Below the pieces are notes generated by a model, which was given only the letters and a program-made list of their open reading frames with translations, made no database searches and was not told the DNA's origin. 42,273 bases of DNA, taken from contig DBMR01000006.1 in NCBI GenBank assembly GCA_002298785.1, positions 32,057 through 74,329 on the forward strand. The letters are read 5' to 3'. Position numbers and translations under genes: made by a program. Position 1 is the first letter of the stretch; the number at the start of each line of letters is the position of its first letter. This stretch comes from Verrucomicrobia subdivision 3 bacterium UBA693 (lineage in GTDB: Bacteria; Verrucomicrobiota; Verrucomicrobiia; Limisphaerales; UBA8199). Of this stretch, positions 34,543 through 42,273 are shown in pieces.

Positions 34543-35712
34543 CTATTTGGCCCAACTGGGTTGCGAGTTACTATTTCCCGGAATCCGGGACACATCCTTT
34601 ACTTGTTTTGTCGGCACGTCAAGCAGAGACAGTGACCGTGAACTGCCTTGGCGCCGCGTAAACACCACGGTCCGCGAATTCGGCCCCCAACTGGGATCCT
34701 CCCCCGCCACCAACTGCGTCACCTGCCCACCACTCGCCGGGACGACACAAATCTCAAATCCGCCCATCATGGCGGTAAACACAATCCACTTCCCGTCCGG
34801 GGACCAGTCCGGTTCGGTGGGATTCAGCACCCCGGACGTCGGGATGCGCTGAATCTCTCCCCCCTCGGCGGAAATCTTGCACAAGGACCGACGCTCGTTG
34901 ACTTTGGCCGCGAAACAAATCCACTTGCCATCCGGCGACCAGCAGGGACCGCTTTCATCTTCGCGCGACCGCGTCAGGCGTTTGACCTCGCCCCCGGAGG
35001 TGCTCCCCACGTACAAGTCCGGCCAACCGTCTTTGCTCAGGATCATGGCCACCCGGCTGCCATCGGGAGATACCGCCGGGCTGAGGCTCGAACCACCGTA
35101 GCGCGCGAACGCCGTCCGGGCGCCTGTCAAAAGGTCATGGTGAAAGATCGAAGGGTTGCCCATTTTGTAGGAGGTGTAATACAAGGCGGTTTTGTGCGGC
35201 ACCCAGGTGGGCGACGTTACGAAGGCGTTGTCCTTGGTCACCTGGGTGGACCCGAAACCGTCAAAATCCGCCACCCAAATTTCCCCATTTTGTCCCGCCA
35301 GCGCACGGTAGGCGATCTTCGAGTTGCCGAGCCCCATCCGGCTGAGCGATTGGAGAAAATCATCGACGAAAGTATGCGCCTGGCGGCGCAGCGACGCGCC
35401 GGAATAGGCTTTGGCGACCAGGGATTTGTCAGCGACCCGATCCATCGCCCGGCCCTGCAAATTCTCGGTGTTGCTGCCGGTCAACTGGTATTGGGCGGCC
35501 TCGGCGTTGGTGAACGCGAAGCCCTGGACGAACAAATCGAACTGGATCACCTGCGCCGCCTCTCCGGTGAAGCCGCTCATCGAGACGAGCAGCGGGCGCG
35601 TGCCGCCGGGCATCACATCCTGCGTAATCCGGATTTGCGCGGAAGCCGCCCAGGGCGCCATGCCGGCCAAAATCACCAACAAAAAATTTGACATTTTCTC
35701 AGTATAATTCAT
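34543..35712 (-). CDS. tolB: Tol-Pal system periplasmic protein TolB
   Basis: A 389-residue secreted protein. A signal peptide ends near AASAQ. Residues about 25-150 form the TolB N-terminal domain, followed by a WD40-like beta-propeller with repeated SPDG blocks (LSPAVSPDGSRVAMIL, CWSPDGKWICFAAK, PDWSPDGKWIVFTA, SWGPNSRTVVFTR). TolB binds Pal and relays motor action to the outer membrane. Its ATG overlaps the stop of the TonB/TolA-like gene (ATGA), so the two are translationally coupled. Met7 is a less likely start. Confidence 0.95.
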   Translation of the reverse strand: MNYTEKMSNFLLVILAGMAPWAASAQIRITQDVMPGGTRPLLVSMSGFTGEAAQVIQFDLFVQGFAFTNAEAAQYQLTGSNTENLQGRAMDRVADKSLVAKAYSGASLRRQAHTFVDDFLQSLSRMGLGNSKIAYRALAGQNGEIWVADFDGFGSTQVTKDNAFVTSPTWVPHKTALYYTSYKMGNPSIFHHDLLTGARTAFARYGGSSLSPAVSPDGSRVAMILSKDGWPDLYVGSTSGGEVKRLTRSREDESGPCWSPDGKWICFAAKVNERRSLCKISAEGGEIQRIPTSGVLNPTEPDWSPDGKWIVFTAMMGGFEICVVPASGGQVTQLVAGEDPSWGPNSRTVVFTRRQGSSRSLSLLDVPTKQVKDVSRIPGNSNSQPSWAK

Positions 35713-36623
35713 CCCATTCCTCGTTTTGCTCTGACGTTAAATTCGATGTTAACAATTCGTTGATCTTCGCGCGCCTTGTCCGGCAGCGGTGCGGCCCATT
35801 TGACGCGCTCGAGCACCGAGCGCACCGAGCGGTCCACCGCCGCGTTGCCCGAGCTTTCGGTGATGCGCGCGTGGATCACCGTGCCATCCCGCGCGATGGT
35901 CACACTGGCCGTCGCCGTCGCTTCTTCATCCGTGACGCCGTCCGGCACCGTCCAGGCCCGCGCATAGACACTCTTTACCGCTTGCAGAAAATTGGCGTAA
36001 GGCACCCCGCCACCGCCCGGCCCGGGCATCGTCACTTCCGTGCCCCCGGACAGGCTGGTCAACGAACCCGCCGCGCGACTGAAACGCTCGGCAATTCGGC
36101 GGCGGTTGTCGGCATCCGCCTTGGCAAGCAACCGTTCCTCACGCTCGCGGGCTTCGGCCCGCGCCTTGGCCTCGGCTTTGCCATCGTTCTTCCGGACCAC
36201 CGGCTTCAAATCGATGTCTTTCTTCTTCGACTTCTTGTTCGACATCTCCAGCGAATCGGATTCCACGGGCTTAAGCTTGATCTCCGGCTTTGCCGGTTCC
36301 GGTTTAGGCTCCGGCTTCGCGGCTTCCGGCTTGGGCTCCGGTTTGACCTCGGGCTTGGCCGGTTCCGGGGTCGGTTCCGGTGCCACAACCGGCTTTTCAA
36401 TCGGCTGCTGGGGCGCCGCGGCCGGCAGCGGATGCGCATTGGGACTGCCGCCCCCGCTCAACAGCTCGTCCACGGTCTTGAAGGCCACAAAATCGATGAT
36501 CGGCGTGTCCACTGGCGGCGGCGGCGGCGATGAAACGAAAGCGACTCCGCTCAGCAACAACAGGAGCGGCAACAGGTGCAGTCCGGCGGAAGCGAGAAAA
36601 CACTTCTTTTGCAGTCGGCTCAC
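35709..36623 (-). CDS. TolA/TonB-type energy transducer
   Basis: A 304-residue protein with an inner-membrane anchor (about residues 6-28), a long Pro/Glu/Lys-rich region (about 80-150, PEPKPE and KPEPAK repeats) able to span the periplasm, a charged helix (AEAKARAEAREREERLLAKADADNRRR), and a TonB/TolA C-terminal domain (ASVTIARDGTVIHARITESSGNAAVDRSV). I choose the GTG at 36623: GTGA overlaps the tolR stop, and AGGGAGG precedes it at good spacing. The open frame continues to 36680 but that would lie inside tolR. Position between tolR and tolB makes it the TolA of this system, though its C-terminal domain is TonB-like. Confidence 0.92.
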   Translation of the reverse strand: MSRLQKKCFLASAGLHLLPLLLLLSGVAFVSSPPPPPVDTPIIDFVAFKTVDELLSGGGSPNAHPLPAAAPQQPIEKPVVAPEPTPEPAKPEVKPEPKPEAAKPEPKPEPAKPEIKLKPVESDSLEMSNKKSKKKDIDLKPVVRKNDGKAEAKARAEAREREERLLAKADADNRRRIAERFSRAAGSLTSLSGGTEVTMPGPGGGGVPYANFLQAVKSVYARAWTVPDGVTDEEATATASVTIARDGTVIHARITESSGNAAVDRSVRSVLERVKWAAPLPDKAREDQRIVNIEFNVRAKRGMG

Positions 36624-37039
36624 GGGTGCCTCCCTGGTTCGGTGCGCAACGAATAGCGCGTGATGCCGTTGCGCTGACAACGGTCGATCACCGAGTAAAG
36701 ATCTTTGTTCCGGCCTTGTTCATCCGCCCGGATGTAAACCACCAGGTTGGGATTCCGCTTGAACTCCGCCACCAACTGACCCTCGAGTTGCGGCAAGGTC
36801 ACCGGACGACGGTCCAGCACAAACTCGCCTTTCGGGCTGATCTCGACCGTGCGGATGTCCTCTTTGGCGATGGGCTTATCCTGGCTCCCGCCCTGGCTCA
36901 GCTTGAGATTCAGCCCCTGTTCCAGCAGCGGGGTCGTGATGACGAAAATGATCAACAAAACAAACGCCAGGTCCAGCAGCGGCGTGATGTTAATCTCGCT
37001 CAGCGTGACCAGGGCACTGCGTTGTGAAAATCGGCGCAT
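36620..37039 (-). CDS. tolR: TolR/ExbD biopolymer transport protein
   Basis: A 139-residue protein with one N-terminal membrane helix holding the proton-linked aspartate Asp23 (INITPLLDLAFVLLIIFVITTP), and a periplasmic domain (VTLPQLEGQLVAEFKRNPNLVVYIRADEQG). It forms the motor with the TolQ/ExbB-like protein. The end overlaps the GTG start of the TolA/TonB-like gene by four bases. Assigned to Tol rather than Exb from the neighbouring tolB and pal. Confidence 0.94.
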   Translation of the reverse strand: MRRFSQRSALVTLSEINITPLLDLAFVLLIIFVITTPLLEQGLNLKLSQGGSQDKPIAKEDIRTVEISPKGEFVLDRRPVTLPQLEGQLVAEFKRNPNLVVYIRADEQGRNKDLYSVIDRCQRNGITRYSLRTEPGRHP

Positions 37040-37119
37040 GACTAAAAAAAACTTGGCGCGGCCGGCTACGGAACCTCGACCCGAGGCTTCAGGAGCTACC
37101 CGCTCCCGCCCGGGCCGGG

Positions 37120-37848
37120 CTATTCGCCTTCCTCCATGTATTCCGTCTCCATTTTAGAGATCAGCTCCTGCGCAAAATTGTCCAGCTCGACCGTCAGGAC
37201 GCGCAAATTATGAACCAACCAATTGTACCCGAACATGGAGGGGATCGCAACGAGCAGGCCGGCCACCGTGGTGATGAGCGCCGCGGAAACACCCGGAGCC
37301 ATCGCGGCCATCGTCGCGTTCCCTTGCTGTGCGATATGTCCAAAGGTGCTCATCACGCCCCAAACCGTGCCCAGTAAACCCAGAAAGGGGGCGCCGCTGA
37401 CCGCGATGGCCAGCAGGATCAGTCCGGATTCCAGTTTCAACGATTCCTGTGCCACCATGTTCTCGAGTGAACGTTTCACGTGCTCCATGCCTTTGAGCGA
37501 AACGAACCGTTTGCGTTCACCTTCGGGATTCTTCAGCCGGGCGTTTAACTCGAGACTGCCAGCCTGATACACCATGAACATCGGACAACCCTCCGCCTGC
37601 ACCCGCCGGTCAAAAATGTCCAGCACATGCTTTTGGGTGCGAAATTCCGTCGAGAAAAACGTGTTGAGCTTCTTGGCGCGCCGCATTTGCAGGGCTTTGC
37701 CGATCATGACCGACCACGCCACGATGGAGAAGAAGATGAGGAAAACAATAATGACCTTGGCTTCCGTAGTGGCTTCACCCCACACGTAAACCAATTCCGG
37801 CTTGCCGCTGGCATTGCCGGCGGCTGCTAACAAAATGGGTACATTCAT
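37120..37848 (-). CDS. tolQ: TolQ/ExbB/MotA proton channel protein
   Basis: A 242-residue inner-membrane protein with three hydrophobic segments (about 28-50, 135-160, 175-200). The conserved GAPFLGLLGTVWGVMSTF and ALITTVAGLLVAIPSMFGYNWL blocks carry the Thr residues thought to line the proton path. With TolR it energises the TolA/TonB-like protein. First gene of the tolQ-tolR-tolA-tolB-pal cluster. A weak promoter-like pair may lie upstream on the minus strand (TTGCAT at 37981-37976 and TAAAAG at 37958-37953, 17-base spacing). Confidence 0.94.
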   Translation of the reverse strand: MNVPILLAAAGNASGKPELVYVWGEATTEAKVIIVFLIFFSIVAWSVMIGKALQMRRAKKLNTFFSTEFRTQKHVLDIFDRRVQAEGCPMFMVYQAGSLELNARLKNPEGERKRFVSLKGMEHVKRSLENMVAQESLKLESGLILLAIAVSGAPFLGLLGTVWGVMSTFGHIAQQGNATMAAMAPGVSAALITTVAGLLVAIPSMFGYNWLVHNLRVLTVELDNFAQELISKMETEYMEEGE

Positions 37849-38365
37849 TCCGACACGATCTCACTATGCATCCGCAAACTTGGTCGTGAGGAATGGAATC
37901 GCCCAAGCGGAACTTGTTCAAAAATCAACCGACAACTAAAAATAACAGTCATCTTTTAATCACGCTTCCGGGAAAATGCAAAGCCTTTTTGATGAATTTT
38001 ATTCACAGCCCCGGAGCTTAGTCCAACGCCACGAAGCGGGCAAACCCGGTGCCATCATCGGGATCCATCGTCCCGCCAAAGGACCACCGGGCGGGTGCCC
38101 GGACCAATCATGCCCCCCTTGTGCCCTACCCTGCCCGGTTTCCACGAGTTTTTCGTAAAAAGTTGAAACCAATCGCACTCGTCCCGGGTATTTGAGTCAT
38201 AACCCGCCACAAACGGGGTGGGTGGATAGTGCCATTTTCACAACCAGGATACCCGTGCCGGCAAGCGGCACCAGCCCGGCGCCGACCGGCGGTGAACCGG
38301 GAACCGGGACATTACCGGAATCTATTGACGTCAAGCCTATAGCATTGAGAATCTGATCGAAGCCC
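37849..38365. other. Divergent intergenic region, tolQ / efflux adaptor
   Basis: The 517 bases between two divergent operons contain no convincing gene. The tolQ side (37850-38000) is AT-richer and may hold the tolQ promoter. Inverted repeats are CCGGGC/GCCCGG with loop GGGT (38087-38102) and GTGCCG/CGGCAC (38255-38271). On the adaptor side TTGACG (38325-38330) with GAGAAT 16 bases later is a possible promoter, but it would leave only about 14 bases to the ATG at 38366. Both promoter readings are weak. Confidence 0.4.
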
Positions 38366-39556
38366 ATGAGCATGAAAGGACGTTCCAAATTCTGGATCTT
38401 CGCGGGAGCCACCTTGGTGGTAATCGTCCTCGGAGCCACCGCATTAGCGAAGAAGCCCAAACCGGTGCCCGCCGACAAAATTGTTACGGCCGAGAATGGG
38501 GACGTCGCCCGCTCGGTGGTGGCGCGGGGCAAAATTGAAGCCTTCTCCAAGGTCGATGTAAAATCCAAGGCCAACGGCATCATCAAGGCCCTGCTCGTCG
38601 ATGTCGGTGATGAGGTCAAGGAAGGACAAGTCCTGGTGGAACTCGACAAGGAAAACCTGCAGGCCCAGGTGCGCGAAGCCCGGGCAACCCACGAAGCGGA
38701 ACAGGCCAATTTGCAGGTGGCGCTGGCGGCTGAAGCCCGGGCCCGGATCGAAGCCACCAACCCGGCACTCGAGTTTACCCGGCGCGACTACGAACGCGCG
38801 CAAGGACTCTTCCGCGAGAAGATTGCCTCGCAGCAACAATTGGACGACGCCAATCGCGCTTACGAAGTGGCACGAAACCAGCAGCAACTGCTCGAGGCCG
38901 CCGTGCGCAGTGCCACCGCTTTGATCCAGCAAGCCCAGGCCCGCGTGGCCGCCGCCAAAGCCGCCCTCGACCGCGCGGAGGAAGACCTCAATTACGCCAC
39001 CATCCGCGCCCCCATCTCGGGCATCGTCCTCACGCGCGATACCGAGATCGGCGACGCCGTTTCGTCCATCCTCAACCTGGGCAGCGCGGCCACCCTGATC
39101 ATGACCCTGGGGGACTTGAGCAGCGTATATATCAAAGGCGAAGTGGATGAGGCGGACATCGGCAAGGCGGTCAACGGCCAGCGCGTGCGTACCAAAGTGG
39201 AGTCGTTCCCCAATGAGTCCTTCGAGGGCACCGTCAAGCGCATCGCCCCCATGGGACGCGAACTCAACAACGTGACCACCTTCGAGGTGCGCGTAACGAT
39301 CTCCAATCCCCAGGGCAAATTGCGCGTGAAGATGACCGCCAACGCCGAGATCGTCCTCGAAGAGCACAAAAACGTGTTACTGGTTCCAGAAGCCGCCCTG
39401 GTGTACGACCAAGAGAAAAAGGTCTCGGTGCAACTCCTCGACCCCAAGGCCGCCACCGGCTGGCGCAAGCAACCCATCAAGGTCGGCATCTCCAACGGGC
39501 AGCGCACCGAAGTTGCCGAAGGCCTCAAAGCGGGTGACAAACTGGTTCTCCCATGA
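38366..39556 (+). CDS. Periplasmic adaptor protein of tripartite efflux (MacA/HlyD type)
   Basis: A 396-residue membrane-fusion protein. One N-terminal membrane helix (WIFAGATLVVIVLGATALA), then a lipoyl-like half (VDVKSKANGIIKALLVDVGDEVKEGQVLVELD), a coiled-coil hairpin of about 100 residues rich in Ala, Glu and Gln, the returning lipoyl half (TIRAPISGIVLTRDTEIGDAVSS), and beta-barrel and membrane-proximal domains. It would link the two FtsX/MacB permeases to an outer membrane channel. Its stop overlaps the first permease start (ATGA). Met3 (38372) is an alternative start. Confidence 0.92.
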   Translation: MSMKGRSKFWIFAGATLVVIVLGATALAKKPKPVPADKIVTAENGDVARSVVARGKIEAFSKVDVKSKANGIIKALLVDVGDEVKEGQVLVELDKENLQAQVREARATHEAEQANLQVALAAEARARIEATNPALEFTRRDYERAQGLFREKIASQQQLDDANRAYEVARNQQQLLEAAVRSATALIQQAQARVAAAKAALDRAEEDLNYATIRAPISGIVLTRDTEIGDAVSSILNLGSAATLIMTLGDLSSVYIKGEVDEADIGKAVNGQRVRTKVESFPNESFEGTVKRIAPMGRELNNVTTFEVRVTISNPQGKLRVKMTANAEIVLEEHKNVLLVPEAALVYDQEKKVSVQLLDPKAATGWRKQPIKVGISNGQRTEVAEGLKAGDKLVLP

Positions 39557-40806
39557 CGCCGGCCGGAGAAATCCTGTTGCAGACATGGCGCAACCTGTGG
39601 GCGCATAAGCTCCGCAGCCTGCTCACCATGTTCGGCATCTCGTGGGGCATCGCTTCGATCGTCTTCATGATCGCCATCGGCGAGGGTTTTAAGGCGGGCT
39701 ATAAAAACATGCTGTATTCCCTTGGGACCGACCTGGTGATTATGTGGTCGGGCCGCACCTCGCAACAAGCCGGCGGGCAGCGCGCCGGGCGGGATATCCG
39801 TTTTAACTACGAGGACGTGCGCGCGATCCAGCAGGAATGCTATCTCGTGAAGCAGGTGACTTGCGAATTGGCCGGGTCCCTGCCTCTCCGCAGCCGCTTC
39901 AACGCCGGCGTGTTCTCCACCCACGGCATTACCCCGGTTTACCAGCAGATTCGCTCCATGAAACTCGCCGCCGGCCGCCTCCTCTCAGAAGACGACCTGC
40001 TTGAGGCCCGCCCGGTGTGCGTCATTGGCGACCAGGTGAAACGCCAGCTTTTTGCCGGACGCAAGGCCATCGGGGCACAGGTTTTCATCCGCAACGTGCC
40101 CTACACCGTGATCGGTGAGATGGTGCGCAAAGACCAGAACAACTCCTATAACGGGTTTGACGGTGACAAAGTACTCGTGCCTTACTCAGCCATGGCCCGG
40201 CACTTCCCCGATCCCCGACCCTTCATCGGCCCGGGACGGGTGGACAATATCCTGTTCATGCCAGCCTCGGCCGCCGACCACCTCGCCGCGGTCAAACAGG
40301 TGCGGGCGGTGCTGGGACGGCGGCACGGATTTAACCCTGCGGATGAGGGAGCGGTCTGGTGCTGGGACACGGTGCAAACCGCGGAAATGGTGGCGAAAAT
40401 TTACGACTCCATGGAAGTGTTCCTGGGATTCATGGCGTTTATCACCCTCGGACTGGGCGGTATCGGGGTGATGAATATCATGCTGATTTCGGTGGCGGAA
40501 CGGACCCGGGAAATCGGCGTCAAACAGGCGGTGGGCGCCACCCCAGGCCGGATTCAGTTCGAGTTCTTCCTGGAATCGATCGTGCTCACTATCTTCAGCG
40601 GGCTGGGAGGACTGGTGCTCGCCTGGAGCATCTGCGCTGCCGTTAGCCGACTGCCGTTGCCCACCCTTTTCGCCGGGCTGCCCGTCACGGCCGGCACCGC
40701 CCTGCTGGCCTTCGGCACCCTGGTCCTGGTTGGGATCGGTTCCGCCATTTACCCGGCGCGACGCGCCTCTTTACTCACCCCGATTGAAGCGTTGAGGTAC
40801 GAATGA
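39553..40806 (+). CDS. ABC transporter permease, MacB/FtsX type (first)
   Basis: A 417-residue permease with an N-terminal helix (about 20-45: LLTMFGISWGIASIVFMIAIGEG), a periplasmic MacB-PCD domain (about 50-280), and the three C-terminal helices of the FtsX domain (FLGFMAFITLGLGGIGVMNIMLIS, then VAERTREIGVKQAVGATPGRI coupling motif). No ATPase domain is fused, unlike E. coli MacB. It would act with the second permease as a heterodimer, or each as a homodimer. ATGA overlaps on both sides show tight coupling with its neighbours. Confidence 0.93.
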   Translation: MTPAGEILLQTWRNLWAHKLRSLLTMFGISWGIASIVFMIAIGEGFKAGYKNMLYSLGTDLVIMWSGRTSQQAGGQRAGRDIRFNYEDVRAIQQECYLVKQVTCELAGSLPLRSRFNAGVFSTHGITPVYQQIRSMKLAAGRLLSEDDLLEARPVCVIGDQVKRQLFAGRKAIGAQVFIRNVPYTVIGEMVRKDQNNSYNGFDGDKVLVPYSAMARHFPDPRPFIGPGRVDNILFMPASAADHLAAVKQVRAVLGRRHGFNPADEGAVWCWDTVQTAEMVAKIYDSMEVFLGFMAFITLGLGGIGVMNIMLISVAERTREIGVKQAVGATPGRIQFEFFLESIVLTIFSGLGGLVLAWSICAAVSRLPLPTLFAGLPVTAGTALLAFGTLVLVGIGSAIYPARRASLLTPIEALRYE

Positions 40807-42056
40807 TCCGTCACCTTATCACCGAAGCGCTCAGCGCCCTGAATCATTACCGGCTACGCTCGCTGTTGACCATGCTCAGCATCATCTGGGGCGTGGCTTC
40901 GCTGGTGCTGCTGCTCGCCTACGGCCAGGGCTTCGAACGCGCGTTGACCAAGGCCTTCCTCCAAATCGGCAAAGACCTCGTGGTGGTCTTCCCCGGACAA
41001 ACCAGCATGCAGGCCGGCGGCGAACGATCCGGACGCCGCATCCGTCTCGAATTAAGCGATGTGAAAGCCATCCAGGAAGGGGTGCCCACCGTGGAGGCGG
41101 TCTCGCCCGAAGCCCGGCGCTACTATCCGTTCGTCTTCAACGAACGCACGCGCAGCTACAGCGTCTCGGGAGTCTACGCAGCGTTCGGTCGCATTCGCAG
41201 CGCGGAGCTGGCCAGCGGAAGGTACTTGTCTGAAGACGATGTGCTCCATCGGCGCCGCGTCGCGGTCATTGGCGAAAATGTGCGCAAGGAACTCTTTGCT
41301 GGAATCCCCGCCCTTGGCAGCGAAATCAAGATCAGCGGCATACGGTTTACAGTGATTGGCATCCTCGCCAAAAAGACCCAGATCAGCAATTACAGCACGC
41401 CCGACGACATGACCACGTTCATCCCCTTCACCACGCTGGCCAGCCTGTCGGATGTGCGTTACTTGGACGACATCGTGCTATTGCCGGCCAGCAACCTCTT
41501 TCGAGACCGGGTCGTGGCGGATGTCCGCAGCGCCCTGGCACGAAACCACAATTTCAACACCCAGGACACCCGCGCCGTGGAAATCATCGAATGGAGCCAG
41601 TTCCTGTCGCTCATCACCAATCTGAGCGTGGGATTGCAGATCCTGCTGATGATCATCGGCACGTTCACCTTGAGCATCGGGGCGGTGGGCGTGGTGAATA
41701 TCATGCTGGTCTCCGTCACGGAACGGACGCGCGAAATCGGCATCCTGAAAGCGCTGGGCGCCCGGCAGCGCCATATTTTGCTCCAAATTCTTTTCGAAGG
41801 ATTGATCCTGACCCTCACCGGCGGCGCCCTGGGCTTCCTCCTGGCGCTTGCCCTAGTGAACCTCATCGGCTCCCTGCCTTTCCTCGGGGCGATCTTTGAA
41901 GACACCTCCGGGCGCGGAGATATCCACCTCACCGTTTCCCTTTCCGCACTGATTATCTCCAGCACCATCCTCTCCGTGGTTGGCGTGATCGCCGGCATGA
42001 TCCCCGCCATCCGCGCCTCCCGCCTCAACCCTGTGCAAGCCATCCGCAGCGATTGA
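40803..42056 (+). CDS. ABC transporter permease, MacB/FtsX type (second)
   Basis: A 417-residue paralogue of the upstream permease: same length, same layout (SLLTMLSIIWGVASLVLLLAYGQG, periplasmic domain, IGTFTLSIGAVGVVNIMLVSVTERTREIGILKALGARQRHIL, two more helices, PAIRASRLNPVQAIRSD). The shared length and domain order suggest tandem duplication. No ATP-binding protein gene lies before the window ends 217 bases later, so the ATPase must be encoded elsewhere or farther right. Substrate is unknown; such systems export peptides, antibiotics or lipids, or act mechanically. Confidence 0.93.
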   Translation: MIRHLITEALSALNHYRLRSLLTMLSIIWGVASLVLLLAYGQGFERALTKAFLQIGKDLVVVFPGQTSMQAGGERSGRRIRLELSDVKAIQEGVPTVEAVSPEARRYYPFVFNERTRSYSVSGVYAAFGRIRSAELASGRYLSEDDVLHRRRVAVIGENVRKELFAGIPALGSEIKISGIRFTVIGILAKKTQISNYSTPDDMTTFIPFTTLASLSDVRYLDDIVLLPASNLFRDRVVADVRSALARNHNFNTQDTRAVEIIEWSQFLSLITNLSVGLQILLMIIGTFTLSIGAVGVVNIMLVSVTERTREIGILKALGARQRHILLQILFEGLILTLTGGALGFLLALALVNLIGSLPFLGAIFEDTSGRGDIHLTVSLSALIISSTILSVVGVIAGMIPAIRASRLNPVQAIRSD

Positions 42057-42076
42057 CACGAGCAGTCGAAAGAATA

Positions 42077-42243
42077 GGTGTTCTGCACCTTTCTGTGTCG
42101 CCCCGTGCTCGCTAGCAATGGCGGTCGGCAAAACGTGAGGATCGATCACCTGAGCGGCCACAAACGCTGCCAGCGAACGGTGTCCTGCACCTTTTTGTGG
42201 GGTCGTGGGCGACAAAAAGTGAGGACTGATCACCTGAGCGGCC
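42077..42243. repeat. Degenerate tandem repeat at the window end
   Basis: Two units start with GGTG-T(T/C)CTGCACCTTT(C/T)TGTG and end with GATCACCTGAGCGGCCA (42077-42160, 84 bases; 42179-42243, 65 bases). Each begins with a short dyad, GGTGT.CTGCACC, and contains GTGAGGA.(C/T)GATCACC. The first has extra central sequence. No gene is visible from 42057 to the end. It looks like an intergenic repeat family or a noncoding element continuing to the right. Confidence 0.55.
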
Positions 42244-42273
42244 AAGCGAGCGGGGTCAGTCCTGAATGGCCCT

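Noticed and set aside
36624..36680. Upstream start for the TolA/TonB-like gene
   Set aside because: It would lie deep within tolR; the GTG at 36623 has a Shine-Dalgarno and a four-base overlap with the tolR stop.
38325..38352. Promoter TTGACG / GAGAAT before the efflux adaptor
   Set aside because: The -10 match is weak and the leader would be only a few bases long; kept only as a remark in the intergenic entry.

Overview
The window reads as chromosomal DNA of a GC-rich Gram-negative bacterium, most likely a verrucomicrobium of the Pedosphaera/Limisphaera type. This rests on gene content only: a type II pseudopilin with the H-X9-DG signature, a long DUF2723 membrane protein, Tat-exported Gfo/Idh and sugar-isomerase-like proteins, paired PH-domain membrane proteins, many PAS sensor kinases, and a Tol-Pal system implying an outer membrane. 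I found no rRNA, CRISPR array, insertion sequence or convincing tRNA.

Layout. 0-1.7 kb: end of an unknown Pro-rich protein and a phage Mu gp28-like terminase large subunit, with no other phage gene in view. 1.85-5.4 kb (+): Lrp/AsnC regulator overlapping a class I aminotransferase, then a PAS/HisKA_3 kinase overlapping its NarL-type regulator. 5.5-5.9 kb: a 77-aa zinc-knuckle protein with a strong terminator. 5.9-6.2 kb: a gene-free stretch dense in hairpins. 6.2-9.4 kb (+): a sugar cassette of C-methyltransferase, GDP-mannose 4,6-dehydratase-like enzyme and FkbM-like methyltransferase. 9.5-17.9 kb (-): DUF2723 protein, canonical rhomboid, ApbE, Tat-exported oxidoreductase, and a zinc-ribbon rhomboid whose catalytic His is Gln. 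18.1-19.6 kb (+): S10 serine carboxypeptidase. 19.6-26.9 kb (-): a hybrid kinase and a regulator-kinase-kinase operon. 27.0-28.0 kb (-): H-X9-DG pseudopilin, its start codon inside a perfect 19-bp palindrome. 28.1-32.3 kb (+): two overlapping PH-domain proteins, a Tat-exported TIM-barrel protein, and a DUF885 protein. 32.4-37.8 kb (-): tolQ-tolR-tolA/tonB-tolB-pal-tatA-tatC. 38.4-42.06 kb (+): periplasmic adaptor and two MacB/FtsX permeases without an ATPase in view. The window ends in a short tandem repeat.

How the genes work together. Much of the window concerns the cell envelope: sugar modification, intramembrane proteolysis, Tat export (with at least two predicted Tat substrates encoded nearby), Tol-Pal outer-membrane maintenance and tripartite efflux, together with signalling by four histidine kinases and two NarL-type regulators. 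Most genes belong to known families. The least explained items are the hairpin-rich stretch before the sugar cassette, the zinc-ribbon rhomboid with an altered active site, the enlarged periplasmic loop of TatC, and the palindrome over the pseudopilin start.
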